DNA from: Clavelina lepadiformis
Lineage: Eukaryota > Chordata > Ascidiacea > Aplousobranchia > Clavelinidae
Assembly (NCBI RefSeq): GCF_947623445.1
Contig: NC_135244.1
Coordinates: 19,530,860-19,594,859, forward strand
Direction of reading: 5' to 3'
Length of the DNA: 64,000 nucleotides
This document shows positions 40,187 through 52,000 of the stretch, one piece after another. Each line of letters starts with the position of its first letter. The first letter of the stretch is position 1. Made by a program: the position numbers and the translations under genes. Below the pieces are notes generated by a model. The model worked only from the letters and a program-made list of their open reading frames with translations. It made no database searches and had not been told where the DNA came from.

Positions 40187-40939
40187 TTAACACAACGTCT
40201 TCTCGAAGTTTGTCTCCTCAGCTAAACCATGCAAAATTGCATCATCTTCGCTTAAAATTAAAGTTTTTTTGCCACTCAATTTTTCTTGTTTAAGTTGTTC
40301 ATTTTCAATATGTAGTTCATTGTTGTTTTCCCTTAGAAACAAGATTTCTTCAATTTTCTGTCTCCTTTGCGTTTCTTTTTGCAATAAATATTGGAGATTA
40401 TCTATGGCAGATTCAAGCTCGACACAGCGAGAAGAAAGTGATTCAGGCGACTCGTTTCTTAGCATTTCTGCCCGGACGTCATCATACATTCTGTCAAATT
40501 CCCTATTAATAAACTTGTCACTTTCATTCGGGCATTGGTCTCCCTCGTATTGTCCATTATTGCTCTGCTTATCTAGATTGAAAGCGCAAGATGACGAACC
40601 GGCAGTTGGGGAATCTTCGCTGTCAGAGTTACTGCTCAAGTCTTGGTTAGCCCTTAGAAACAGTAAGTTCAATCCAAGGTCCTTGTCTTCGAATATAAAC
40701 TGAGTCGTGTTAGCTGGAGCGTTAATCTTAGGCCTGCCCAGAAAATTTCTCGCCGAATAGGGAGCGTATTTACCTTTGTGACCACGGCGAGTACGACGCC
40801 TCTTCTTGTGGTTATACTTGTGCTTGCAAGCGTTAGGTGAAATCTGCTGATCGCTTTCAAAGCTTACATCTTTTTCACTAGCTTCTTGAAATACTTTCGG
40901 TTCGTCCATTTTTGTAACTTCGCTTAGCACTTCCATCAT
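40187..40939 (-). CDS. HEXIM: HEXIM-type inhibitor of P-TEFb
   Basis: Single-exon gene of 250 residues; vertebrate HEXIM1 is also intronless. HEXIM binds 7SK snRNA and inhibits CDK9-cyclin T (P-TEFb) in the nucleus. Order seen: an acidic N-terminus, an Arg/Lys-rich RNA-binding and nuclear-localisation segment at residues 45-57 (HKKRRRTRRGHKGK), the conserved short motif at 75-81 (PANTTQF, human PYNTTQF), a Ser/Asp-rich acidic region, then REFDRMYDDVRAEML, which corresponds to the FSETYERYHTESL segment opening the cyclin-T-binding domain. A C-terminal coiled coil follows (ELESAIDNLQYLLQKE and onward). Odd point: the Tyr of the PYNT motif is Ala here. HEXIM1 and HEXIM2 are a vertebrate duplication, so a single HEXIM symbol is used. 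The first ATG at 40939 is followed at once by a second; either could start. Confidence 0.9.
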   Translation of the reverse strand: MMEVLSEVTKMDEPKVFQEASEKDVSFESDQQISPNACKHKYNHKKRRRTRRGHKGKYAPYSARNFLGRPKINAPANTTQFIFEDKDLGLNLLFLRANQDLSSNSDSEDSPTAGSSSCAFNLDKQSNNGQYEGDQCPNESDKFINREFDRMYDDVRAEMLRNESPESLSSRCVELESAIDNLQYLLQKETQRRQKIEEILFLRENNNELHIENEQLKQEKLSGKKTLILSEDDAILHGLAEETNFEKTLC

Positions 40940-42146
40940 TATAAAGTTAAAAACTTCCAGGAATAAATATTCAATCTGATAAGAAACTGGTACAACACAA
41001 AAATCTCAAACAGGCAACGAACAACCACCCTTCGCAAAATTAAAACTGTAACTGAATTCGGTTGCCAGTTGCGCAAGTATAACTAGCCTTGTGATGTCAC
41101 AAACGTTTCCTAAACGCAACCTCCTTTTTTCTTTTTCAAAGCTAAATTAGATCAATACGTAATCGAGACGTTATTGCACCACACGGTGACAGTATTTATC
41201 GCTTATACACGCAAAACGTTACAATTTCTTTTAATTTTAACAGGTATAATACCTTCTAAAATTAATAAAACTTTAAAAAACGAAATTTGTCACAACTGAT
41301 GCCGCGATACCATTTGGTACAAGCTATTTTAGGGTAGTGTTAGGTTTCCTCAATGTAGTTTGGATTAATAAACTTATTTCAATATTAATCCAAACTAAAC
41401 AAGACTTAAAACAGAAAATGTTTGATTTCAAAATTATTGCTAAAGTATTATTATGAGCGATTGTGCTACTTCGTGCAGGCCTGCTACATTGCTCTTTTAG
41501 CTTCAAGTTGATTGGCTTTTAAAGTTGGGTGTTGGCTTTGCTAAGACATCCGGGTGTGCTTGTTCAAACAAACAACGAGTTATATGAAGCTGTTGAATTC
41601 AAATAACATTTATGAGTTTAACCTTGAAGTGAACTGTTTAGTTTGAATGTTTGTTCTGTTCGGTTACTGAGTTTGACATGTGTACCAAAGCTAAACTGCA
41701 GCTAAACATTTGATTGAGTTGGCTTCAAAGTGATTCTCTTCTATCGCTATACAACGCGAAACAACAGCCTGTAATCCTGTTTCAACCGACAACTTCTTTT
41801 CAATGATTGTTCTGTTCGATTGTTTGAACACCAAGCTCGAAATCTCTTACGTTTGTTTTGTCATACTGCCAACATACCACAGTAGAACTCGCGACGCTAT
41901 GAAGTGTAACATGAGCCGAATTGTCTCGTTGTAAGTGATATATTTTACTGATAAACTGATAGGTAAATCCATTCCACCAACGAAAGGTCTGCTACTGTAT
42001 AAATTTTTTTTCAATATACTATACAGTATTCTGATTAACGGTACAGAGCACAGCTCCTACGCGTTTTAATAAATGACTTGTGACATGACTCATAATTCAT
42101 TTGTGTTTGCGCATTGCAAAGCCTGTTGTCCTATACATCCGTTTTG
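40940..42146. other. Intergenic, nothing recognised
   Basis: About 1.2 kb upstream of HEXIM. Short frames only, and no repeat or splice pattern that I can support. Confidence 0.4.
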
Positions 42147-42668
42147 TTAAAACATTCCGAAAGTATCAAATTGAATTAACACGTAGTTCGCTACATGCTT
42201 TGGCATAGCAGTGTTAAAACCAAGTAACCACTGCAGTGCTGGATTTGATTGTTGATAGCCTTCAATTTGTAACGCGTTATCGCAAATTATCTTGGCACAT
42301 GCACTCTCTGGAAGTAGTCTGTTTTGCAACTTAAAGACAGAAACTTTTTTATTTTGCAAAACTGCTTCAATATAACAAGAAATAAGACCGTACCGTGACT
42401 GAAGCGCATCACGTGACATGATGTTATAAGAAATCTTTTTTAAGAAATTGTGGAAGCTTCTAATGGAAAAGCTAAACAACTCTTGTTTAGTGGCGGATCG
42501 TGTCGACTTTTTTCGTTTGGTTTGTAAACAAGCAGTCATATAATTGATAGTTTTAAATGCAATATAAAGGCACAGCATTAAAATTGTATGACTATTTTCA
42601 AAACTTTGCAGTATAACCCGATTCTGTTGTTTATTGCTTAAAACGGCAAAGTGCCGGCCTTTGATCAA
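42147..42668 (-). CDS. Unrecognised 173-codon ORF
   Basis: Uninterrupted frame from ATG at 42668 to a stop at 42147. A frame this long is unlikely by chance in AT-rich DNA. An alternative internal start (MSRDALQSRYGL) would give a 90-residue protein. The N-terminal half has a hydrophobic stretch (ILMLCLYIAFKTINYM) and then a basic cluster. The C-terminal half includes a Leu-Pro-x-Ser-x-Cys-x-x-Ile phrase that loosely recalls the entry to cullin-box or LRR-associated regions, but I would not name a family. It lies on the same strand as the downstream HEXIM and the upstream RhoGEF. It could be a small gene, part of a spliced gene, or a decayed element. Confidence 0.4.
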   Translation of the reverse strand: MIKGRHFAVLSNKQQNRVILQSFENSHTILMLCLYIAFKTINYMTACLQTKRKKSTRSATKQELFSFSIRSFHNFLKKISYNIMSRDALQSRYGLISCYIEAVLQNKKVSVFKLQNRLLPESACAKIICDNALQIEGYQQSNPALQWLLGFNTAMPKHVANYVLIQFDTFGMF

Positions 42669-43060
42669 TCAAATTTGCTTTAAAATAAGTTTCGATGTTG
42701 ATCAATTAGGAAGTTCTAAGAAACGTAGACACGATAATATCGGTACCAAAGCTTAAGAAACTTAGGGCCAAGATTACTGAAAGCTCCAGCCAAAATAATT
42801 TTATAAAAAAACGACTGTATTATGCTCAAAAGTGAGCATAATAACACGGTAAATAATTTTGTATAACTGCAACAGCTGGCGAGGTAAAATTAGAAATAGA
42901 TAGAAACAAAGCCCCTGTTCAATATTTGAAGTGGTAGAGATGGGCGCGATAGAAAAAAAGAGGACAAGTACCGCTTAGGCAACAGCTTGCCGGTAAAAGT
43001 TACTTCCAGGCTGAGACCTAAATAAACGAGACTCTAAAAAACAAAAAATGACAGACAAGG

Positions 43061-46000
43061 TTAAACGCTTTCGCAAGTATCGCTGGAATAAACGTCATTT
43101 TTCGTATCCGATGTGCTGGAAGATCGCCTGCTGCTTTCGCTATCGTTGTTACTTGACTGGCCGTCACTGGTCTTTGAGGTAGCACTTGCAAATGCAGTTC
43201 GCTGTTTCCCAGTTGTCCTTTGAAAGGACTCGGAATTCTTCGCTAATCGATTGTTTCTCTTCACAACCGGTGAATTCATTGTTGTATTTTCACCACTATA
43301 AACGTTTTTCTCCATCCACTGGGCGGCGGTAGAGGCAAGTTGAGTTAGCCACGAGCGCTGCAATGTGAATTGTGAAATATACGTCGTTTCAGTTCAGTTG
43401 TGAAATTAGTTCCCAAATAGTCAACGAAAAAAGCGTCACTAAAACAAAATTGTTAACACCTTTGTCAGTAGCGACAACACAATTATATTAAGTTATTAAC
43501 AATCAAAACACAAACCTTCGCATCTTCAGACGGTGCTTGCAACATTGTAATGGCGCACATTTGCTGAAAACGGTTTTCCTGAACGAGAACAAACGCTCTT
43601 TTTATGCCCATTGAGGTGACATTGTCGACGTCCACGTCGTACACCATGAATCGGTCAAGAGCTATCGGCTGACGGTGCACAGAAAGCACGGTGCCATCTT
43701 TCAGTAGTGAGTGCCTTTTTAAACTTGAAGGTACTTCGGAGGTTTTCTTAATTGATGGTATAGTTTTGTTAGCTAAAATAACCCATTACTGTGTTAACGG
43801 TATATGTTGGTAACGTTAAGTTTTAGTTATAAGAGCTTATATTAGATGTCATTCAGCTTATTTTCTTTCCGAGGCAAAGTAATTAGTACGATAATGGAAG
43901 ATAGTGCAAAAAATGTTGAACTTATGCTGCAGGAATCTGAAAAAACAAATTTAATTTCATTTTTTACCCTTTTTCCTTTCTTAGGCTTGGTTAGCAGAAG
44001 CATGTCGTCGAAAAGAAACGCATATAACTCAATAGGTTTTCCGTTTTCTGCAAAAGCGAAATAATTACGTGTTTCTTATATGTAGCATTTCTCAGTTGAA
44101 GATTTTGTCTGTCTTTGACCGTCGTCGATTTACGAGAACCCACAAGGATGTTACACCAAAGCCACGTATATGCCTAACAGTGTTAGCAAATCGATTTACA
44201 AGTAGGATGTCTATAGGAGAGTTAATACAAAGTTTAACGGTTCTATCATGAACATCATTACACTGCTTTTTAGAGTTCTCACCTATAACTGACAACGGTC
44301 CTTCCAGTATAAGCCGACGGTTTGGGTTCGCAATGATATTTTTACAAGTTTGATGTGAAAGAGCATTTCGAAGAGACTAAATAAGAGAAAAAATAAACTT
44401 ATGTTGACAAATGCGGGCAACCACGGTGTGGCGCCCGCGAGCATGATTTGTTGCGTGGGAACTCTTTTTAACTGGTTTGCTGGTAAATATTATCTTACAA
44501 TGCCATTTTAGATTTATTATCAAAATTAATTCATCAAATTGATTGAGTGAGTTTATCAGGTATGGGTATAAATTTCACTAAGGTGCAATTCCAAGGAAAC
44601 CCAACTGCGTTTTGACAACAAATTTATGTATATGTATACTATGTATGCAAACTACACGCTAGAATTATTTAAAATTGTATCATATACTGCAGGACAACGA
44701 ACGATGAGTTAATACATCAACAGTAGACGTAATCTACTGAAAGGCATGTTATGTTTTTATTGATAGCTCAGAGCTGAGTGTTTCTGTTACTTTGTTCGGT
44801 TGCTGTCTCTTCGCACATTAGTATACTGTGACCACATAATCGTGAAAGAATGCAAAGTATTTGAAAGCGTCGATGCCAAGATTTCAAAGAGCGACTAACC
44901 TCAGGTAGGACAGTCTTTGTATCAATCTCGTACACGGGGGGCCACGAAATTGAATTCTGAAGATCTTGGAGAAACTGGAAGTGGTTTAGCCATGTCACTT
45001 TGCCTTCGAGGGCCTCTAAAAGTTAAAAAAAGATTATGACCATCCGTTACGTAATGAGAAAAAACAGGGGATTTCTATACACTACTTCAAAGTGAATACT
45101 TTAGCACTGTATTGGAACATTCCATAAACCAAATGAAGATATTAACGACGTTGCTTATCACTCACTCAAAGACTCCTGTACCGCCGAAAGGGTCTTAAAA
45201 ATCGAAGCAGTTTGACTTTGATCAGCAGTGTATGCGGCTATGTTGCGCAGCAGAAGCGGGAATTTGGTCAAACGTTGCATAGGAGAAACTAGGAAGTCGT
45301 TCAACTTCAGTCTCTGGCATCTAGGATTTCTCTCGCACCACTGCATATAACATACGATATTGTTGTAGCCTGGAGATGCACAACTAGGCCTATACAGTAT
45401 TTTGTTATAAAGTGCTCCCGATGCACGTTCTGTATAAACAACATAGGCATTCATTCTGACTCGGAGAATAGTTAGTTCAAGTGTTCGGGATAAACCCAGT
45501 CGTATTGCATTGCGAGTAAGAATTTACCCAGCAGTGGAAAAGATTCCGAAATCACTGTTAACCCATTAAAAAAGTTACTATACTGTGCTCATGGGCGTAG
45601 TGCTTGATTGTAAAATCTAGTCATCAAAATATATTACTGACTAACAAGTTTCAGTAATTGGCCAATCTAATCGTTAAACGCTACGTCATGCAATTAAAGA
45701 CAATTACAGTTTGTTAATTGTCTTCCAAGCAGGGAGGCTTATCATGTGAGATGAAAATGACTAAACCGCATCTGTTACGTAATCATAGATTTGTCATAGT
45801 TTTTCTGCGTGAATTGAATGCTGGTTACTCATACAACCTCGATAAAAATGTGATTGTTGGATTACGCCGAATGATTATCGAGTAGCTTACCATTTATCAA
45901 ATCGATTTAGCATGTTCATGATTAAACTCACTTTCATGAATATTAGGTAATCTTCATTTGATTTTAGGTCCTCACGATCGGTCAGTGAATTCCGATAACC

Positions 46001-49000
46001 GCTGAAATATCGTTGGTAGGGCGGACAAATGGTCTTGTCGAACTGAAACAGAAGTTACTTGGATCATCATCTAACAGCAGCACAGGTGTGGGTGGTACAA
46101 AAATAGACAACAATGCTGTGGGTCATTGACAACTGTCGACCGTTCAGTATCATCACTACCAAAACAAGCGCTCTCCACACCGTTTAAGCAAATATTGCTT
46201 CTATTGTCGACGCTATTATAAGCTGGTAGAGGCGTGCTATTAAAAAATTGAATCTTGTGATAGCAAGCAGTATAGTCAGATCTCGTGACTTACATTCTCA
46301 AAGGCTATGTCAATGGAATCAGCACACCCGAAGTCCCCGGGATGTTTATTGCCGACCACTTTAAGCAGGGCGTGACAGAAATCCAGGCTGACCTGTGGCG
46401 AAGTTAATGAAAAAGTTACCCAAACAAATATTGAGACAGTTTAACGACCACTCATTATTAAACGGATTGCTAACGATGGGCAATAATAGTGCCATGGTGG
46501 TGACAAAGTAAGTTGCGGCCTGAATTTGTCCAAATAGAGAAGGCGGTCAATTAAGTACGGAAGGCTGTTAATTACTATGGACGCTGTAAATGTAATCGTA
46601 ATGCAGAGCTACCTTGCAAAGTTCTTCTAAATTTCCGAAAAGCGAACGAACATCGACAGTAAGAAGAAAACCTTCACATTGTAACTCTTGCAAAGGTTCC
46701 ATAAAAACCTAAATAATATCTCCATTGTAGCTGGTGCAAAGTGACGCAAAAGATACAAAACAATGTTAAGAATACTTGTCAACATGTAAAGCGGTGAAGA
46801 ATTCATCCGCATGATGTTGACAGAGCGATTACAAATGGCAGACTTAATAAAAGGTCATTTCTTGAGTCTTGCTTTTTGACCGCGTTAAAAAAACCGACTA
46901 TACATAATAATGGTTGGGATCTTTTGTGACAAACGGACAACAAGTTGGGCTACATTTCGTTTTGATTATGCTGTAAGCTACACGAGTTGAAAGTTTCAAG
47001 TCAAATGCAACAAATACCAAATAAAAGCAAATTCACAAAACCTAGTAATTAATGAAACAAAGATGAAGACCTGACGTAAGACAAGCAAATGATTAAGAAG
47101 ATAAGTCCTCTCGGAAGAAAACAACTCCCAAACTGCATCGTGACGTTTTCGTTCACGGTTATTTCCGTTGACCTCTGAAGCGCACTTGTTCGATTTCTAC
47201 AGATAGAAGATATCCGAAAGCAACAATAAACATCACAGAAATCACGAGGCTGAAGCAGAAATATCGTACGTATATTAGGACTATACTTGACTATGTTTAA
47301 ATGTTAATGCTGTAGACCATAATCGGAACAAAAAGGTTGTCTAGAACGTTGATGATTGATTCCACAATATCTTAGCTTTGATCTTTACGTGCAACTGCAC
47401 GATCCTGACAAAAAATATTGTATTTCAAAATCTGTTTGATTTACGCTCCCTTACAAACTTACTTTGCAACTCTTTATTTCTTGAAGAATGGCGTCTATGG
47501 CCTCGTCGGGCTTGTTTGCTTTCCAACTCATAAGCACGTCTTCCAGCTTTTGTTCCCTGTCTTTATCTTTGGTCTGTGAAGCAAAAAATACCCCGTACCG
47601 AACCGCAAAACAACCGAATATCCATGTACAAGTCGCCAAGGTAACACATCGCGCGTTTGGCGTCTTTAAGATCTTAATGGGTAAATGCAAACTGCAAGTT
47701 CAACAACCAAATTCCAAATACCAAGAACTTGCGGTTAACGTTTTGTCCAAACAAGCCAGTGTTTTAATACTTAAAAATTACCCACCATAAAATTGAGCTT
47801 GGGGAAATTCCACTTTGATCTTTTAAGTTCTACAGAAATAGAAAATGTTAACTTTGCAGGTACATGCTAGGCTGATAAATAACACAATGAATTAGGCTTA
47901 AACAGTTTTAAAGTGTGCAAAATATAACTCAACCTTTGATTTAAACTCACGTGTGGACAATGCGATTGGTTGATTTCTTTGCAAGTTAGCAATGGTGTCG
48001 GACAACACGGACAAGTCGGAATCTGCAAGAAAATTGAAATCGACATCAGACGACAGATAAACAAAATCCAAATCTTGTCTGTAACAGCTGATGAGTATGT
48101 CTTGGCAGCTGGCACGTTTTAATAACTCCATTAACGTATAGAGTTTATCGACGAGTACCCGGTAAAGTTGAAACCACGGCTGCACGACGAGCTGTTGGGC
48201 GGACGGCTGGCTCAGAAGGACTTTCCTGAATCGTGACTGGGACACCGTTTGTCTGGATCCTTTCTCCACTGTCAGCAGTAAGTGGAAGATTGACTTAATG
48301 TTGTTGTTAATTCATATCGAAACATTACCCAGTAAATTAATTAACCAGGACGACTACACAACCTCAACAATGAACTCATGGTGTCATGGTACCAAGTATA
48401 GTAACAGACTTACTTTTCGTACAAAGGTTCTTTTCCTTGGGTGTCATATGCGTTGACAACCGTGTCTGACCTTCGTCTGTTCTCGGAATCCTGTATGTCC
48501 CAATTCGTCAAATCAACTCTGAAGTTATAAAAAGAGGATTAATAATTTTCTAACAAGATGACGATACAGTTTATTATTTTGTAATAAAAAATGGATTTCA
48601 ATTTGATGCAAGCGACTAAAACTGCCAACCAAGCTTCAATAATAAAATGCATAATACAGACTAACAATAAGGATAAAAAAACACAAACATAAAAGAGACA
48701 AAAGTCAATTTAACATCGTAAACATGAGGGGAGGTTAGCCTACTACGAAGACAAGCAACCAAGTCCCAAAACATATGTTTCAAACGTAGCCTGCTTGTCG
48801 CTTCGTCTCGGCGAAAAACTTAGAACTTACAATAGGCTACAAAACGTAAACAATGGAGTCGTATATGAACCTCATCAGTAACGGCTGGTGGAAGGATTGG
48901 TCAGGAGAATGCTTGCAACAGCACAAAGCAGTCCATCGGAAAAACTTGTACACTATGGCGCTCGGCATGCTGAAAGCATTTCAACTGTATAACTATGAGA

Positions 49001-52000
49001 AGAATAACCATCCGCAGCCTCTGATTTGGACTCTTCCACTTATTATCAGTCAAACTATGACAGGCTTTAAGCTGCTGGTTGACCAGTTCTGACGCTGCGG
49101 AAACACCATTTGCTCACTTCACACAATGTGTCTTTTGTCTACATTCCGGACTACAACACTCCAATAACGCGGCTTTGAACGCTAAGAATTAGGCTATACA
49201 CTTCATGCGTTTCTCCATGCATTAATTTACAAAACGCGCAAAGACGATTAAAAACCAATAACGTATTTAAAAAACGCTGTTTTGTGATACTAATATGACA
49301 GTATAGCATGGAAGAGACGAACCATCGTCGCCGCAAATTCGACTTAATCGTACAACCTACTTTGCGAGCCGTGTCTTCGCCTTTGGTAGGAACTATCACT
49401 ACTGTAAATGATGAAGTTCGAAATTCCTAATCTATCTATTTCCCAGTCCATAAGCGCAAAGCAAAGACGTGTTTTTTAAAGGCTTACATAAAACAAAGTT
49501 TCCTTATACACAAATTGATAACGCAATTAAGCCTTCAAAAAAACTTCGCGCACAGACTTGTTCAACCGTACCGAGAAAATGAACGAAGAAATAGCAGCTT
49601 ACTAAGATTTTTGCATTCCAAAGAAATTACTGGATAGTACTTAAAAGAAAGGAGTGTTTCGCTGGAAGAAGAAGATTATTAAAAGAAATAGAAATAGCAA
49701 AAACACCGATTTGTCATGAAGAACAACACTGAAGGAATTCTGAAACGACGCGAACTTTGCGGTTTTCTGAAAGACAGCATAAGTAGGATAATAGATTAAC
49801 TAATAGCATCACGAAGGCCTGCGCTTGTAACCGGTAATGTGAATTGGATTAGGCATATTTTAAGACGTGACTAAGATCGCCTGTCAGTCGGCAGCCTCCG
49901 CCAACATAGATTCGGTGTTCAACGTATCAAAGAGATATTACAAGAGTACTTCATAGATTACTGATGTGGTAAATGACTCAAAATACAACAACGAACAGGT
50001 TACAAAAAGACTAAACGTTTCCGCAACACAAACAGCCTACGTTCCTTGGTGGGTGGGCAAACTCTATACAATATGGCCACAAAATTATTGCAGCTATTCA
50101 GCTACCTTAACCAATAACGATCTTTGTACATAAAACACCAATACCCGCTGCAAACGATTGACCCAGCGCTATTGGTAAAATTTCCAACCCGCCCTTACAT
50201 TGATCAAGCAATTGCGAGTATATGGAGAAAGATTCCAATCACCTGTATGCAATATTTCACAACCATTCCATATCACAAACGCAGGGTATAGCATATAGGA
50301 AAGCTGGCATACGCCCCAGCATGTTTCTGTTATCGTTGCAACTTCTACATTAAGATAATTAGTTGCGATCTCATCTAAGCTGGATAAACGTCTATCACGT
50401 TTCACAACCAAGCGCTAACTTCTTGGCCAAATGACAGAAATACGAACCGATTTAGACGGGGAGAACCTTCGCTTGAAGTTCGACCGAGCTTTGGCCTCCG
50501 GGAGTAGTCGCGATGTGTGCAACTCTGGAAGTTGTTGCAATACTCGGACACCGATGCAATGGAACGGGATCGGATGACTGGAGGTTTTGCCTCTGTAGTG
50601 GATGTTTTTGCCCGGATGTTTGTCGCAAAAGCTCTCGGATGCCAAATGGGATAAACATGATTGCTTCCTTTATCCTCGTCGCTGGAGTGTTCCGGATCAG
50701 AATCGTATGATGAAGATCGGATGAACCAGGGTTCATCTTCAAAATTGAACAGATCCTCCATGTAGGAGTTATTCTCCGTCACAGGAGGAGGAGAAAAGAA
50801 GCAAGTGCTGCTCGTACTCGACTTTCGCCGAGAAGAGGAGCTAAGTTTCCTCCAGGATTTCATTCTCAGCGAACAATTATCAAGTTTTACGTAATAAACC
50901 AGTCCTTTTAGATTAAGATTGTTAACACTAAAAGTTTTCTTTAAGCATGAAAAGTTTGAATTGAATGTTAAGTGATGACTGATGAGTTAACACTATCTGC
51001 ATCATTAACGACTGCGTATGGCGTAGTCGTAGTGTGTCCAAATACCTGTCTCTTAATTGCAGGGAAAAGCCATGACGGAACACTATACCTTAATCCCAAC
51101 GTAATCTTAATCCGAACTCCGTAAAAAGAATTAGAAAAAAGCAAGTTCAAGAATTTTTCAAAAGCAATTTTATTCAATGATGAGAATGCTTAAGCCATCT
51201 TATTATTTGCACATTAAATTATCTAAACGCTTTGGAATAACCGACAAGTATACCTATTTTAACTAGCTTTCTCTGACATGGTGGTGGGATTAACCGGTCC
51301 AGGTACTGTATAAGCATATTTCGCAGGGCTACCGTCACGAGGTACGAAAAACCTTTCCCCGGGTACATTAAGACAAAAATATATGTTTTGACGTTTAGGC
51401 ATACAGCGTAAAGCTTTTTCAACTGATCTCAACTTCGGGACACACCTTTCGTGGTATTACGTCTTTATCTATAAGCACATAAACATAGCTTTACAAAATC
51501 ATAACAGTGCACTAGGGCTGCTACAAAATGCGAAGGATTTTGATATTACTTTGCTTCTCAACTACTCCCTTTATCGTGCAGTTGCGGGTCCTTTGTCGGC
51601 ACAAAAGCGTTGTTGGGCGCTAATGAACAATATTTCAACAGAATCGACAAAAACTCTCCTAAAGAAAAACTAAAAAAAGCAGTCACGCTGAGCGTTGCCC
51701 ATTCGACGCAAAGATGAATCAAAGCAATTACGTGTACTCTGTCATTGCTTATTATTACCCTGAAGCAGACTACAGATTTTGCCCTACAACCTAATAGAAC
51801 ATCGGTTGTTAGCGACTGAGTATCTCCATGCACATTTATTTTGACACGGTCTGTCATTAAAGCGCAGTAAAAAATCATAACTTACAGCGATTATGTAACT
51901 CAATACGCTGGCGTGTATAACTGTTGTTTAGGCCTGTGCTCGATGGCTGTTAGAGCGTTCTACAACGTTGCACTGCCTAAATGTCTTTAGACCTGTCGCC

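Noticed and set aside
40269-40703. 144-codon ORF antisense to HEXIM
   Set aside because: Shadow of the HEXIM coding strand; Ser/Leu-rich as expected from reading Glu/Lys codons in reverse.
48853-49092. 79-codon plus-strand ORF inside a RhoGEF intron
   Set aside because: Moderate length, no recognisable motif, no splice or promoter context; chance is likely.
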